DNA of 59,774 nucleotides from Planctomycetota bacterium (GTDB lineage Bacteria; Planctomycetota; Brocadiia; JAADGH01). The stretch is taken from contig JAADGH010000093.1 in assembly GCA_013152475.1 (NCBI GenBank), positions 1-59,774 of the forward strand, given 5' to 3'. Below, piece after piece: positions 15,416-23,312 of this stretch. The notes under the pieces were generated by a model, which saw only the letters and a list, made by a program, of their open reading frames with translations, was not told the origin of the DNA and made no database searches. The position numbers were made by a program, and so were the translations under genes. Numbering within the stretch: the first letter of the stretch is position 1; the number at the start of each line of letters is the position of its first letter.

Positions 15416-16189
15416 ATGAAATACGGAGTTGTCTACGGCCGTCTGAAAGACGAAACAAAGGACCCGTATCAGCTTGCCGCCGAGTATGGTTTCGACGGTC
15501 TCGAGCTGGTCTTCGGCGCAAACGAGTACGAACAGAACCCCCTGTGGACCCCCGAAGGCGTGGAGGAGATCAAGTCACAGACTGTCGCCGCCGGCATCGC
15601 GGTGCCATCCGTCTGCGGCGGATACTACAACCAGCGCGGCCTCGCGGCGGACGATGCGGAGCTGCGGCGGACCGGCGTTGAGGTGCTCTTGACGCTCATC
15701 GACCGCTGCGCCGACGTGGGTATGGAGACTATCCTCCTCGCCTTCTTCGGCAAGGGCGAAATCACCGAACCCCAGCACGAGGATTACGTTGTCGAGGCCA
15801 TGGAGCAATGCGCCCCCAAAGCGCAGGCCCGCAACATCAACCTGTGCCTCGAAACCACGCTGCCGGCAAAGCGATTCCTCGCCCTGGCGCAGCGCATCAA
15901 TCATCCGCATGTGCGAATCTACTACGACCTCGCCAACCCAGTCATGTGGGACGAGAACCCCGCCGAGGGCCTGGACATCCTGTCCGAGTTCGTCGCGCAG
16001 ATCCACGTGAAGGACCGCGGCGAGAACGACGGGAACGTCCAGCTCGGCACGGGCCGCGTGCCCTACCCCGATGTGGTGAAGACCATCCGCAAGATCGGCT
16101 ACGATGGGTGGATGTGCCTGGAGACGCCCGCTGGCAACGACGAGACCGCCGCGAACCTGAAGTTCATCAAGGACCAGATAGGCGAGTAG
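15416..16189 (+). CDS. sugar phosphate isomerase/epimerase (TIM barrel)
   Basis: 257 residues starting MKYGVVYGRLKDETKD, with AGGAGG nine bases upstream. Xylose-isomerase-like barrel with YGFDGLELVFG, ILLAFFGKGE, INLCLETTLPA (metal Glu), IYYDLANPVMW (Asp/Asn), AQIHVKDRG (His and Asp) and WMCLETPAG (Glu). These are the usual metal ligands and support an active enzyme. It begins 20 bases after the ankyrin gene stops, so it may be transcribed with it, although the two functions are not obviously related. Substrate not deducible. Confidence 0.85.
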   Translation: MKYGVVYGRLKDETKDPYQLAAEYGFDGLELVFGANEYEQNPLWTPEGVEEIKSQTVAAGIAVPSVCGGYYNQRGLAADDAELRRTGVEVLLTLIDRCADVGMETILLAFFGKGEITEPQHEDYVVEAMEQCAPKAQARNINLCLETTLPAKRFLALAQRINHPHVRIYYDLANPVMWDENPAEGLDILSEFVAQIHVKDRGENDGNVQLGTGRVPYPDVVKTIRKIGYDGWMCLETPAGNDETAANLKFIKDQIGE

Positions 16190-16258
16190 GCAATCCCTGT
16201 TGCGCAACAACATCCTCAAACCCTGCGGCTAAGTAGTTCCTGTTGCGGAAAGCCCTGT

Positions 16259-16339
16259 TGTAGGAGCGGAATCCTTTCCGCGATACATCGCCCACAGTGC
16301 CGACGCGGGACCGGTCGGGGAAAGGATTCCCCTCCTGCA
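16259..16339. repeat. 25-bp inverted repeat pair
   Basis: Arm 1 at 16259-16283 (TGTAGGAGCGGAATCCTTTC then CGCGA) and arm 2 at 16315-16339 match in inverse orientation at 22 of 25 positions, separated by 31 bases. It lies between the 3' ends of two convergent genes (16189 and 16387), where it could work as a bidirectional terminator. The differences pair up within each arm (GCGGAATCCTTTCCGC against GGGGAATCCTTTCCCC), as in REP-like dispersed repeats. Confidence 0.7.
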
Positions 16340-16386
16340 TCGGAGACCTGCCATCGCAAATCGCCAATCCAAAATCGAAAATATTT

Positions 16387-18222
16387 TCACACCTCCACCC
16401 ACGCCCCATCCTTGTCCGCCGACTCGTACATCCGGTCGAGGACGAGGCGGCTGCGGCGACCGTCGCGGCCGTCGCAGACTAACTCCGCCCCGGTGCGGAT
16501 GGCGGCGGCTAAGTTCTGGGCCAGGTTGGACCAAGGCAGCATCTCCGGCTCGGGCGGCGCGTCCTCATAGTTGCCGCCGACGTGCCACCGCTCGATGGGC
16601 GCGGAGTACGGGCCGCCGGTGATGTGCGTGACGGCGCCCTCCGTGCCGTGCAGCTCCAGGTCGCGGTACCACGTGCTGACGGGATAGGACGTCGTCGCGA
16701 AAATCTGCACCACGGACCCATCCTCATACTCCCACACGGCGCAGCCGAGATCCTCGGCCTCGATGTCGTGCGCCTGGGTCCACTTGTGCAGGGACACGCG
16801 CCTGGGCGTTCCCAGGATGTAGACCAGCTCGTCGATGTGGTGGATGCTCTGGTTGCTCATGATCCCGCCGCCATCGAGCTTCCTCGTCCCGCGCCACCCG
16901 CCGCCGGCCTGGAAGTACTCCATCTTCCGAAGCACCCGGAGCGATAGGGTCCCGCCGAGGAGCTTGCCGAGATCGCCGTTGGCGATGCGCTGCTTCAGAC
17001 GCTGCGTGGCATGCTCCAGGCGGAAGGCAAAATCCACGGCGAGGATCTTCCCGGCCTTGTCGGCCGCTTCGATCATGCGGTCGCAGGCTTCGAGACTTGC
17101 CTCCATCGGTTTTGTGGTGATGACATGCTTGCCCGCCTCAAGCGCGGCGATAGCAATATCGGCATGAAGTCCGGTGGGTGTCATGACGAAGACGGCCTCG
17201 GCATCGTCGCGCTCGAGCCAGGGATCGAGCTCCGTGGTCCACTCGCACTCCAGTTCCGCGCCGACCTTCTCCGCTTTTTCGGCATTGAGGTCCACAACGC
17301 CCAGAAGCTCCGTGCCGGGCTCTTTCTTCAATTGCTTGGCGCGAGAGTAGCCCATGCCCAGGCCGACGACGACGAACTTCACCGGCTCGAAGTCGAACTC
17401 GGCCTTCACCTTCGGCGCGGGCGCCCCCCCGGGCCACGCCTGACGGATGCGATCAATGAGACGCTTCGACATCTCGACATTGCTGACCGACTTGTCCGGG
17501 TTATGCGTCTCGGCAGAGACCGGGCCTTTGAATCCGCCTGTGGCCAAGGCAAGAAGGATCTTCTCCCAGGGCACGGTCACATCGGCCAGGCCGGGGACCG
17601 CACCCCTGGCCTTGACATGGACACAGCGCGAGCGCTTGACACGTTCCGCGATCTGCTTATCGTCCGGCGGCTCGCCGCCGAGCCATTCGTTCGCGCAGTC
17701 CCACGCCAGCCCCCACTCGGGCACACCCAGTGCGTCGAGAACCGTGAGGCACTCGGGCACGGTCACGCCGCAGTTCTCGAAGGCGAGGGTGAGGCCCGCC
17801 TCCTTTGCGCGCTCGGTTAAGGGGGCGACTTGGTCGAGCACCTTCTGGAGCTGATCCGGCTGCACAGCCAAGGCGCCCTTCGCCTCGGCCTTCGGCTGCC
17901 AGTAGAAGAAGGCGCGGATGAGGCGGCAGTCGAATCTGTCGGCCGCGCGGATGATGCCTTCGAGTTTTTCCTTTTCGGCATCGAGGCGTTCTGCCTCGGG
18001 CAGGTGCACCTTGGCCAGGGAGGATTGCAGGCACGCCACCTTCAGGCCGTGGTCCTTGAGCAACCTGGCGATGTCGTCCATCTCCTTGTCTTCGAGCATG
18101 CAGAACTCCCTGCCCATAACCCGCCCGCGCAGGTCGATCCACTCGAGCCCCCAGTCACGGAAGTGGGAGATGCCATCGGTGATATCGATGCCGATTTCGT
18201 CGTTGAAGATTGACAGCCGCAT
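16387..18222 (-). CDS. fusion of xylose-isomerase-like TIM barrel and Gfo/Idh/MocA oxidoreductase
   Basis: 611 residues from ATG 18222, preceded by AAGGAGAG. Residues 1-280 form an isomerase/epimerase barrel (WGLEWIDLRGRVMGR, LTLAFENCGVTVPE, GLAWDCANEWLGG, CVHVKARGAV, FKGPVSAETHNPDKS). A short linker (WPGGAPAPKVKAEFDFEP) joins it at about 290 to a full dehydrogenase: Rossmann strand KFVVVGLGMGYSRAKQL, DLNAEKAEKVGAE, TPTGLHADIAIAALEAGKHV, then TTKPMEAS in place of the common EKP but keeping the catalytic Lys, and DGGGIMSNQSIHHIDELVYI. Each half alone is a complete enzyme of normal length, so one polypeptide probably carries out two consecutive steps on a sugar (oxidation plus isomerisation or epimerisation). 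Confidence 0.85.
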   Translation of the reverse strand: MRLSIFNDEIGIDITDGISHFRDWGLEWIDLRGRVMGREFCMLEDKEMDDIARLLKDHGLKVACLQSSLAKVHLPEAERLDAEKEKLEGIIRAADRFDCRLIRAFFYWQPKAEAKGALAVQPDQLQKVLDQVAPLTERAKEAGLTLAFENCGVTVPECLTVLDALGVPEWGLAWDCANEWLGGEPPDDKQIAERVKRSRCVHVKARGAVPGLADVTVPWEKILLALATGGFKGPVSAETHNPDKSVSNVEMSKRLIDRIRQAWPGGAPAPKVKAEFDFEPVKFVVVGLGMGYSRAKQLKKEPGTELLGVVDLNAEKAEKVGAELECEWTTELDPWLERDDAEAVFVMTPTGLHADIAIAALEAGKHVITTKPMEASLEACDRMIEAADKAGKILAVDFAFRLEHATQRLKQRIANGDLGKLLGGTLSLRVLRKMEYFQAGGGWRGTRKLDGGGIMSNQSIHHIDELVYILGTPRRVSLHKWTQAHDIEAEDLGCAVWEYEDGSVVQIFATTSYPVSTWYRDLELHGTEGAVTHITGGPYSAPIERWHVGGNYEDAPPEPEMLPWSNLAQNLAAAIRTGAELVCDGRDGRRSRLVLDRMYESADKDGAWVEV

Positions 18223-18422
18223 TTGTCTCTCCTTATGCAAAAGGTCTTCCGCTTGTGAACGGTCCATACTATACCACGAAATCCGGCGGCGGCAAGGCAC
18301 GGATTGTTTCTCAAACGTGTTTCCTGTCCTCGCGCTTTTTTCTTTCAAAGGCAGCGTTCTTGGTTTATGATATGAGTGTGTCGGCAGAAGCATGTTCCCG
18401 AAGTCAGATTTCGGTGGGACCC

Positions 18423-20099
18423 GTGGCAAGACTCATTGCGTTTAAAGGCACCAACTCGGAGACGATCTACGATCTTGGCGATGAGCCGGTGACCGTGGGC
18501 AGGCACCCGGACAACACGATTCACGTGCTCGATGCGAAGGCCTCGCGGGAGCACTGCCGTATCGTGAAGGCCGAAGAAGGGTACGAGGTAAGAGACAATG
18601 GCAGCCGGAACGGCACGGTGGTCAACGGCGTCGCTGTGATGGAAGCGCCGTTGTCCGATGGGGACCGAATCCAGGTGGGGAACACAGTTCTGTATTTTGA
18701 GGAAGAGAGTGGGACGGAACCCAGTACCGTCGTCATCACCGAAGAAGCGGAGGATTTCGATGGGACGGTGGTCGAGGCGGCGCTGAACGTTCGTGAGGCG
18801 ACGCTTCTGGATCCCGAGACGCCGCACCCGGACCTGGCGCACCTGCGCCGGGCGGAACAGGCGCTGTCGGTCCTGTACGAAGGCGCGCAGCTCCTTAGCT
18901 CCGGCAAGGAGATGGACGATCTGTTGGATGCGGTAACGGGACTGGCGCTGGACCTGACGAGCGGGGACCGGGCCTTCATTGCGATGTGCCGAGACGACGG
19001 CGTGCTGGAGATCCGGGCGGCCCGTCCGTCGCTGGAGGGGATGCCGCAGTCTCAGATTGCCATCAGCAAGACCATCGCCAACGTCGCATTGGGCGAGAAG
19101 ACGGCCGTCCTTTGCTCTGACGCCCAGATGGACGCTCGTTTCCGCAACCAGCAGAGCATCTACATGCACCGGATCCGCTCCGTGCTGTATGTGCCGCTGA
19201 CGTCACACGACAAGGTGCTCGGCATTCTCGGTGTGGATGCCACCGACCCGCTCAAGAAGTTCACGAAGGAACACCTGCGGCACCTCTCCATCCTGGCGAA
19301 CCATTCTGCCGCGGCGCTGGACAACCTGCGGCTGCAGGAGGAGGCCGTCAGGCAAAAGGTGGTCGATCAGCAGCTGGAGATCGCGCGCGAGATCCAGCAG
19401 AACTTCCTGCCGTCCGACCTCAGTATCGTGCCGAATGTGGAGATGGCCGCGAGCAGTCTGCCGGCCATGCTGGTGGGCGGCGATTTCTACGACTGCATTC
19501 CCCTGGACAAGAACCGCACGGCCCTGGTCATCGGCGACGTGGCCGGCAAGGGCTTCCCCGCCGCGTTGTGCATGGGCCGGGTGATGGGGGATATCCGGGG
19601 TTTGGTCGCACAGCACGAGGCGCCCGAAGAGATCCTTACCGTCCTCAATAAGACCTTTCTCAAGAGGAGCACCCGGGGCATGTTCATCAGCTTGATCCTG
19701 ATGCTCCTGGACGCCAGCGCCATGTCCTGCACCATCTGCAACGCGGGACACCCGATGCCGATCCTGCTGCGCCATGGCAGCCCATCCCCGCAATTCATTG
19801 AGGAGCGCGGCGGCCCCACACTCGGAATCGCCGACGAGGCGGAGTATGTGGACCATGTGTTCTTGCTCGGCGCGGGGGACCTGCTGTTCCTGTACACCGA
19901 CGGCCTGATCGAGGCGCAGAGTGTTTCCGAGGAGTTCTTCGGCATCGAACGTCTCGCGGAGAACGTGTGCGCCTGCCGCGACATGCGGTGCACGGAAATC
20001 ATCGAGACGGTCTTCGACCGCGTGACGGCGTTCGCGGGTACGGAGGCGATCCCCGACGACCTGACCACTATGGTCCTCCGGGTGCAGGCAGGGGCGTAG
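18423..20099 (+). CDS. FHA-GAF-SpoIIE/PP2C serine phosphatase
   Basis: About 558 residues from GTG 18423, which has GGTGGG upstream and begins VARLIAFKGTN, the usual first strand of FHA proteins. An ATG at 18372 adds 17 residues but has no ribosome site. FHA domain at about 1-95 (VGRHPDNTIHV, ASREHCRIV, NGSRNGTVVNG binds phosphothreonine). GAF domain at about 150-300 (LLDAVTGLALDLTSGDRAFI, SVLYVPLTSHDKVLGILGVD). A helix (QQLEIAREIQQNFLP, about 316) then leads to a SpoIIE/RsbU phosphatase domain with metal residues in LVGGDFYDC (about 353), VIGDVAGKG, LYTDGLIEAQ and DDLTTMVLRV. It should dephosphorylate an anti-sigma-antagonist (STAS) protein; a STAS gene lies 12 kb away in this window. Confidence 0.88.
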   Translation: MARLIAFKGTNSETIYDLGDEPVTVGRHPDNTIHVLDAKASREHCRIVKAEEGYEVRDNGSRNGTVVNGVAVMEAPLSDGDRIQVGNTVLYFEEESGTEPSTVVITEEAEDFDGTVVEAALNVREATLLDPETPHPDLAHLRRAEQALSVLYEGAQLLSSGKEMDDLLDAVTGLALDLTSGDRAFIAMCRDDGVLEIRAARPSLEGMPQSQIAISKTIANVALGEKTAVLCSDAQMDARFRNQQSIYMHRIRSVLYVPLTSHDKVLGILGVDATDPLKKFTKEHLRHLSILANHSAAALDNLRLQEEAVRQKVVDQQLEIAREIQQNFLPSDLSIVPNVEMAASSLPAMLVGGDFYDCIPLDKNRTALVIGDVAGKGFPAALCMGRVMGDIRGLVAQHEAPEEILTVLNKTFLKRSTRGMFISLILMLLDASAMSCTICNAGHPMPILLRHGSPSPQFIEERGGPTLGIADEAEYVDHVFLLGAGDLLFLYTDGLIEAQSVSEEFFGIERLAENVCACRDMRCTEIIETVFDRVTAFAGTEAIPDDLTTMVLRVQAGA

Positions 20100-20104
20100 G
20101 CCGT

Positions 20105-21097
20105 ATGCTGAGAAACAGAAAGGCGCGTATCGACATGCTCAACGAGCCGTGGTTCAGACAACTAAGATACTACCCCTTCAGCCAGTACCTGAAAAAACGG
20201 TTCGGCTGCCGGGTGCACAAGGTCACACTGCACGCGGGGTTCACCTGCCCCAACCGCGACGGTACGTGCGGCGTCGGGGGGTGTATCTACTGCGTGAACC
20301 AGAGCTTCAGCCCGGTGGCCGGCAAGAGCGACACGCCGATCCGGGAGCAGATGAAGAGGGGGATGAAATTCCTCCGGAGACGATCCGGCCCCCAGAAGTT
20401 CATCGCCTACTTCCAACCCTTCTCCAACACCTATGCCGATGTGGAGACCCTGAAGGCCCGGTACGACGCGGCCCTGTGCGATGACGCCATCGTCGGCATC
20501 TCCATCGGCACCCGGCCCGACTGCGTCCCCGACGCTGTCCTCGACCTGGTCCAGAGCTATACGGACCGATACGAGGTGTGGCTGGAATACGGCATCCAGA
20601 GCATCCACGAGCGGACGCTCCGTTTGATCAACCGGGGGCATCTCTTTGACGCCTTCGAGGACGCCGTGCAGCGGACGCGGGGACGCGGGATCAAGATCTG
20701 CGCCCACACCATCCTCGGGCTTCCGGGCGAGACCCGCGACGACATGATCGAGACATCGCGTGCCGTAAGCGACCTCGGCGTGGATGGGATCAAGCTGCAT
20801 CACCTCTACGTGGCAAAGGAGACCCCCCTTCACGAGATGTACAAGCGGAGAGAGGTGCGTGTCATGAGTGCGGAGGAGTACGTGCCCCTGGTCTGCGACT
20901 GCCTCGAGGTCATCCGGTCCGACGTGGCCGTCCAGCGCCTTGTGGGGGACACCCACGGCGACATGCTCGTGGCCCCCGTGTGGCCCCAGAAGAAGAGCGC
21001 GGTCTTTGCCGCCATATCGGCCGAGTTGCGAAAGCGCGGCTCCTACCAGGGCGCCAAGTGTGGGAGATCGGTCTCGGCCCACGTCTTTTCGTCGTAG
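20105..21097 (+). CDS. YhcC-type (TIGR01212) radical SAM protein
   Basis: 330 residues from ATG 20105, six bases after the phosphatase stop, so the pair is likely co-transcribed. An internal Met at 20135 (MLNEPWFRQLRYYPF) is also possible. The cluster motif CPNRDGTCGVGGCIYC is the Elp3-like wide spacing used by this family; then YFQPFSNTYADVETLKARYD, ISIGTRPDCVPD, VWLEYGIQSIHERTL and HTILGLPGETRDDMIETSRA are all family hallmarks. It should bind a 4Fe-4S cluster and SAM and generate a 5'-deoxyadenosyl radical. The biological substrate of YhcC proteins is not known to me. Confidence 0.88.
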   Translation: MLRNRKARIDMLNEPWFRQLRYYPFSQYLKKRFGCRVHKVTLHAGFTCPNRDGTCGVGGCIYCVNQSFSPVAGKSDTPIREQMKRGMKFLRRRSGPQKFIAYFQPFSNTYADVETLKARYDAALCDDAIVGISIGTRPDCVPDAVLDLVQSYTDRYEVWLEYGIQSIHERTLRLINRGHLFDAFEDAVQRTRGRGIKICAHTILGLPGETRDDMIETSRAVSDLGVDGIKLHHLYVAKETPLHEMYKRREVRVMSAEEYVPLVCDCLEVIRSDVAVQRLVGDTHGDMLVAPVWPQKKSAVFAAISAELRKRGSYQGAKCGRSVSAHVFSS

Positions 21098-21271
21098 CGC
21101 TTGGTGACGCGACAGCGAGAGAACACGCACCAAGGATTACACGGCGGAATCAGGTCGTCCCAATCGCCTGCCCCACTGCGGAAGGGCGAGGCGGGAGACT
21201 CGTCCTTCCGCAATACAGCACCTCGGCAAGAGCATGCAATATCGGGAGGGAACCCGCGCCAAGCGGGGGCA

Positions 21272-22021
21272 TCATGACCCGGTAGCGATCCAGAGATTCC
21301 CATCGTTGCCGTTTGCCTGCGAGCCCAGCTTATTGTTGAACCATGTATCCGTCGACCCGTCCGGGGCATAGGCCGCCGAATAATCCGTGATGGGAACGTC
21401 GATGCCACTGTATGTGGCGTTGTTCATCTTCGAGCAGTATACATGGCCGATCTCATTCACAACGTACGCTCGGCTCCCTGTCGTCCCCAGCTCCACGGGC
21501 CAGGCATAGCAGACGAAGCTGTTCTCCTGAACCGTGATGGCTATATTCTGCGTAGAGTCCGCCGGGTCGAAAACCGGGCCACCCTGCCCTGACGCGTTGC
21601 CCGTCCCCCCGAGCGAGCGGTCGTCCCCTGCCGTGGTGTCCGTGTCGGCGAGAAACATTTTGTAGAAATAGCCCGATGCCTCAGCCGCTCCATTTCCGTT
21701 GGCCCCTGCGGTAGTGAACTTCCCCGAAAGATAGGTCGGATAGACCGCGCCGGCGGCCCTTGTGTTCCGCGGCGTGATTTCGCCGCACAACTCCGAGAGA
21801 AGCCCCGACTCGCCGTTCCCGTCCCAGTCCTGATCCACCTCCTCCTGCGACTGGAATAAGACCTGCTCCGTTGCAATCGTCTTGAGGTTGCCCACCGCCG
21901 CCGACTCATTGGCCGCCATTCGGGCACGGAGGACGCTTGGGACTGCGACAGACAGGATAACAGCAATGATGGCCACCACGATCATCAACTCGATGAGCGT
22001 AAAACCGTGTCGCCTGTTCAT
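21272..22021 (-). CDS. type IV pilin-like / type II secretion pseudopilin with prepilin leader
   Basis: 249 residues from ATG 22021 (AAAGGGA upstream). Leader MNRRHG is followed by FTLIELMIVVAIIAVILSVA: cleavage after Gly6, Phe as the mature first residue to be N-methylated, and Glu at mature position 5. A helix continues to about residue 55 (RARMAANESAAVGNLKTIAT), then a globular domain with two Cys and a low-complexity Gly/Asn/Thr region. The C-terminal part (DVPITDYSAAYAPDGS, WFNNKLGSQANGNDG) resembles the many lone pseudopilins of PVC bacteria. Monocistronic, with a sigma-54 promoter upstream. No secretion or pilus assembly genes are nearby. Confidence 0.88.
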   Translation of the reverse strand: MNRRHGFTLIELMIVVAIIAVILSVAVPSVLRARMAANESAAVGNLKTIATEQVLFQSQEEVDQDWDGNGESGLLSELCGEITPRNTRAAGAVYPTYLSGKFTTAGANGNGAAEASGYFYKMFLADTDTTAGDDRSLGGTGNASGQGGPVFDPADSTQNIAITVQENSFVCYAWPVELGTTGSRAYVVNEIGHVYCSKMNNATYSGIDVPITDYSAAYAPDGSTDTWFNNKLGSQANGNDGNLWIATGS

Positions 22022-22527
22022 GGCTTGGGTCCCTTTCAATCTATCAGAAGCGATATGCGAGAAATGCCGGCCGACTGACCAGCCATAAACGCACATGTGC
22101 AAACCCAGTGCCAAAGGCGTGGGATTGTCGTAATCACTTAATATGCAGGAAATTATAGAATTAGCTTTCCCAACACATCCCCGAAGGTGCACTCATGTGC
22201 GCAATGTAAGTACTAATGATTCCGTTATAGTCGGCGGGAACCTGACAGATGAGCCACCCAACGGGCCGGCGATCACTGGCTGAATGTGGTGGAATAGGGG
22301 TGTCGCCTCACACAATTGCCCCCTGTTCCCTCAGGCGCCTTCTCCGTTCCTGAACATTCACCGCTCTTGAGATGCTCGCCGCTGGCCTGGTCCATGCCGG
22401 GGCCGGTGAGTGAGATTGTGGATGTCCACAAGGAACGACACCTTCGCGGTGGCGTCCGGGATAGAATCGAACTATTCTACCCCAGGAGCGCGCTATCAGG
22501 GATGACAGGGCGCTTGCTTTCGGGGGG
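22022..22527. other. 506-bp intergenic region between pseudopilin start and TIM-barrel gene end
   Basis: Holds the sigma-54 promoter at 22098-22113. The rest has no convincing gene. A hairpin lies at 22458-22482 (GGG, bulged A, TAGAAT, loop CGAACT, ATTCTA, CCC). It is 46 bases downstream of the minus-strand TIM-barrel stop at 22528 and may stabilise or end that transcript, though no T-run follows. No tRNA or riboswitch was recognised. Confidence 0.45.
22098..22113 (-). promoter_or_regulatory. sigma-54 (RpoN) promoter upstream of the pseudopilin gene
   Basis: On the minus strand TGGCAC (22113-22108), five bases, TTGCA (22102-22098). The GG and GC pairs are exactly ten bases apart, the spacing required by RpoN holoenzyme. 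Transcription should start near 22087, giving a 66-base leader to the ATG at 22021. An enhancer-binding regulator is needed but not encoded nearby. Confidence 0.72.
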
Positions 22528-23298
22528 TTACGGCGCCCACTCCTCCATGATCTCGCGCGCCTCGGCGACGTACCCATCCGTGTTCTCCTTGTCCTCCACC
22601 TCCAGCTCAAGGGACAGGTAGCCGTCGAAGCCTTTCGCCGCCAGCGCGTTGACCACGGCCAGGTTGTCCGTCTCGCCCGCGCCGATGGCGACGGATTGCG
22701 TGCCGATGTGGTCCTTCACATGGACGTGCTTCACCCGATCGCCAAACCGATCGATGAACGCCGTCATGTCCACCTCTGACGATGTGAAGTGCCCGGTGTC
22801 CATGGTGATGCCTATGCGTGGGTCGGCAAGCGCACCCATGAGCACATCGTAGTCCTCGATGGTCTCGAACCAATTGCGGTAGTGGTTCTCGATGCAGATA
22901 TGGAAGTCGTACATGTCCAGTTTTTCTTCCAGCGCCTTCAGCCCTTCGATAGCATTGTCCAGGCTGCCACCCTGGTCGCGTCGGCTGCCGGTGAAGACGA
23001 GCCGACTCGCGCCAAGCTCCGTGCCGATGAGCATACACTTCTCGAAGTATTCGACCGACTTCTTTGCCTCCTCGGCGGATGTGCATTGGATGCCGCCGGC
23101 ATGAAGGGCCGCCAGCTTGAGACCGTACTTCGCAAGCAGATCTTTCAGCATGGCGGTGTTGTCCTTGTTGCAGTCGAAATGACACCAGCCGGGGATGGCG
23201 ACCAGCTCCAGGTTCCGCCAACCGGCCGCGGCGGTTCGGTTCAGGGCCTCGTCAAGGGAGGCATCCGAGTAGCAAACGGTTGACGTGGCGAGTTTCAT
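22528..23298 (-). CDS. sugar phosphate isomerase/epimerase (TIM barrel)
   Basis: 256 residues from ATG 23298, with ACGGAGGA upstream. Barrel landmarks: MKLATSTVCYSDASLDEALN, AGWRNLELVAIP, LAALHAGGIQCTS, YDFHICIENHYRNW (Glu and His), IGITMDTGHFTSS (Asp and His), KHVHVKDHIG (His) and GYLSLELEVEDKE (Glu). All metal ligands seem present. It ends the minus-strand series beginning at 30133 and lies 14 bases after the Gfo/Idh gene, so the two probably act on the same sugar, paralleling the fused isomerase-dehydrogenase protein at 16387-18222. Confidence 0.87.
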   Translation of the reverse strand: MKLATSTVCYSDASLDEALNRTAAAGWRNLELVAIPGWCHFDCNKDNTAMLKDLLAKYGLKLAALHAGGIQCTSAEEAKKSVEYFEKCMLIGTELGASRLVFTGSRRDQGGSLDNAIEGLKALEEKLDMYDFHICIENHYRNWFETIEDYDVLMGALADPRIGITMDTGHFTSSEVDMTAFIDRFGDRVKHVHVKDHIGTQSVAIGAGETDNLAVVNALAAKGFDGYLSLELEVEDKENTDGYVAEAREIMEEWAP

Positions 23299-23312
23299 TG
23301 CGTTGTCCTCCG

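Noticed and set aside
18343..18371. TTTCAA-17-TATGAT as promoter for the FHA phosphatase gene
   Set aside because: The -10 is good and would favour the GTG start at 18423, but the -35 matches only three of six positions; not strong enough to annotate.
22380..22500. A tRNA-like fold around the GGGATAGAATCGAACTATTC hairpin
   Set aside because: No acceptor stem, anticodon arm or CCA-compatible end could be placed; it is a simple bulged hairpin.
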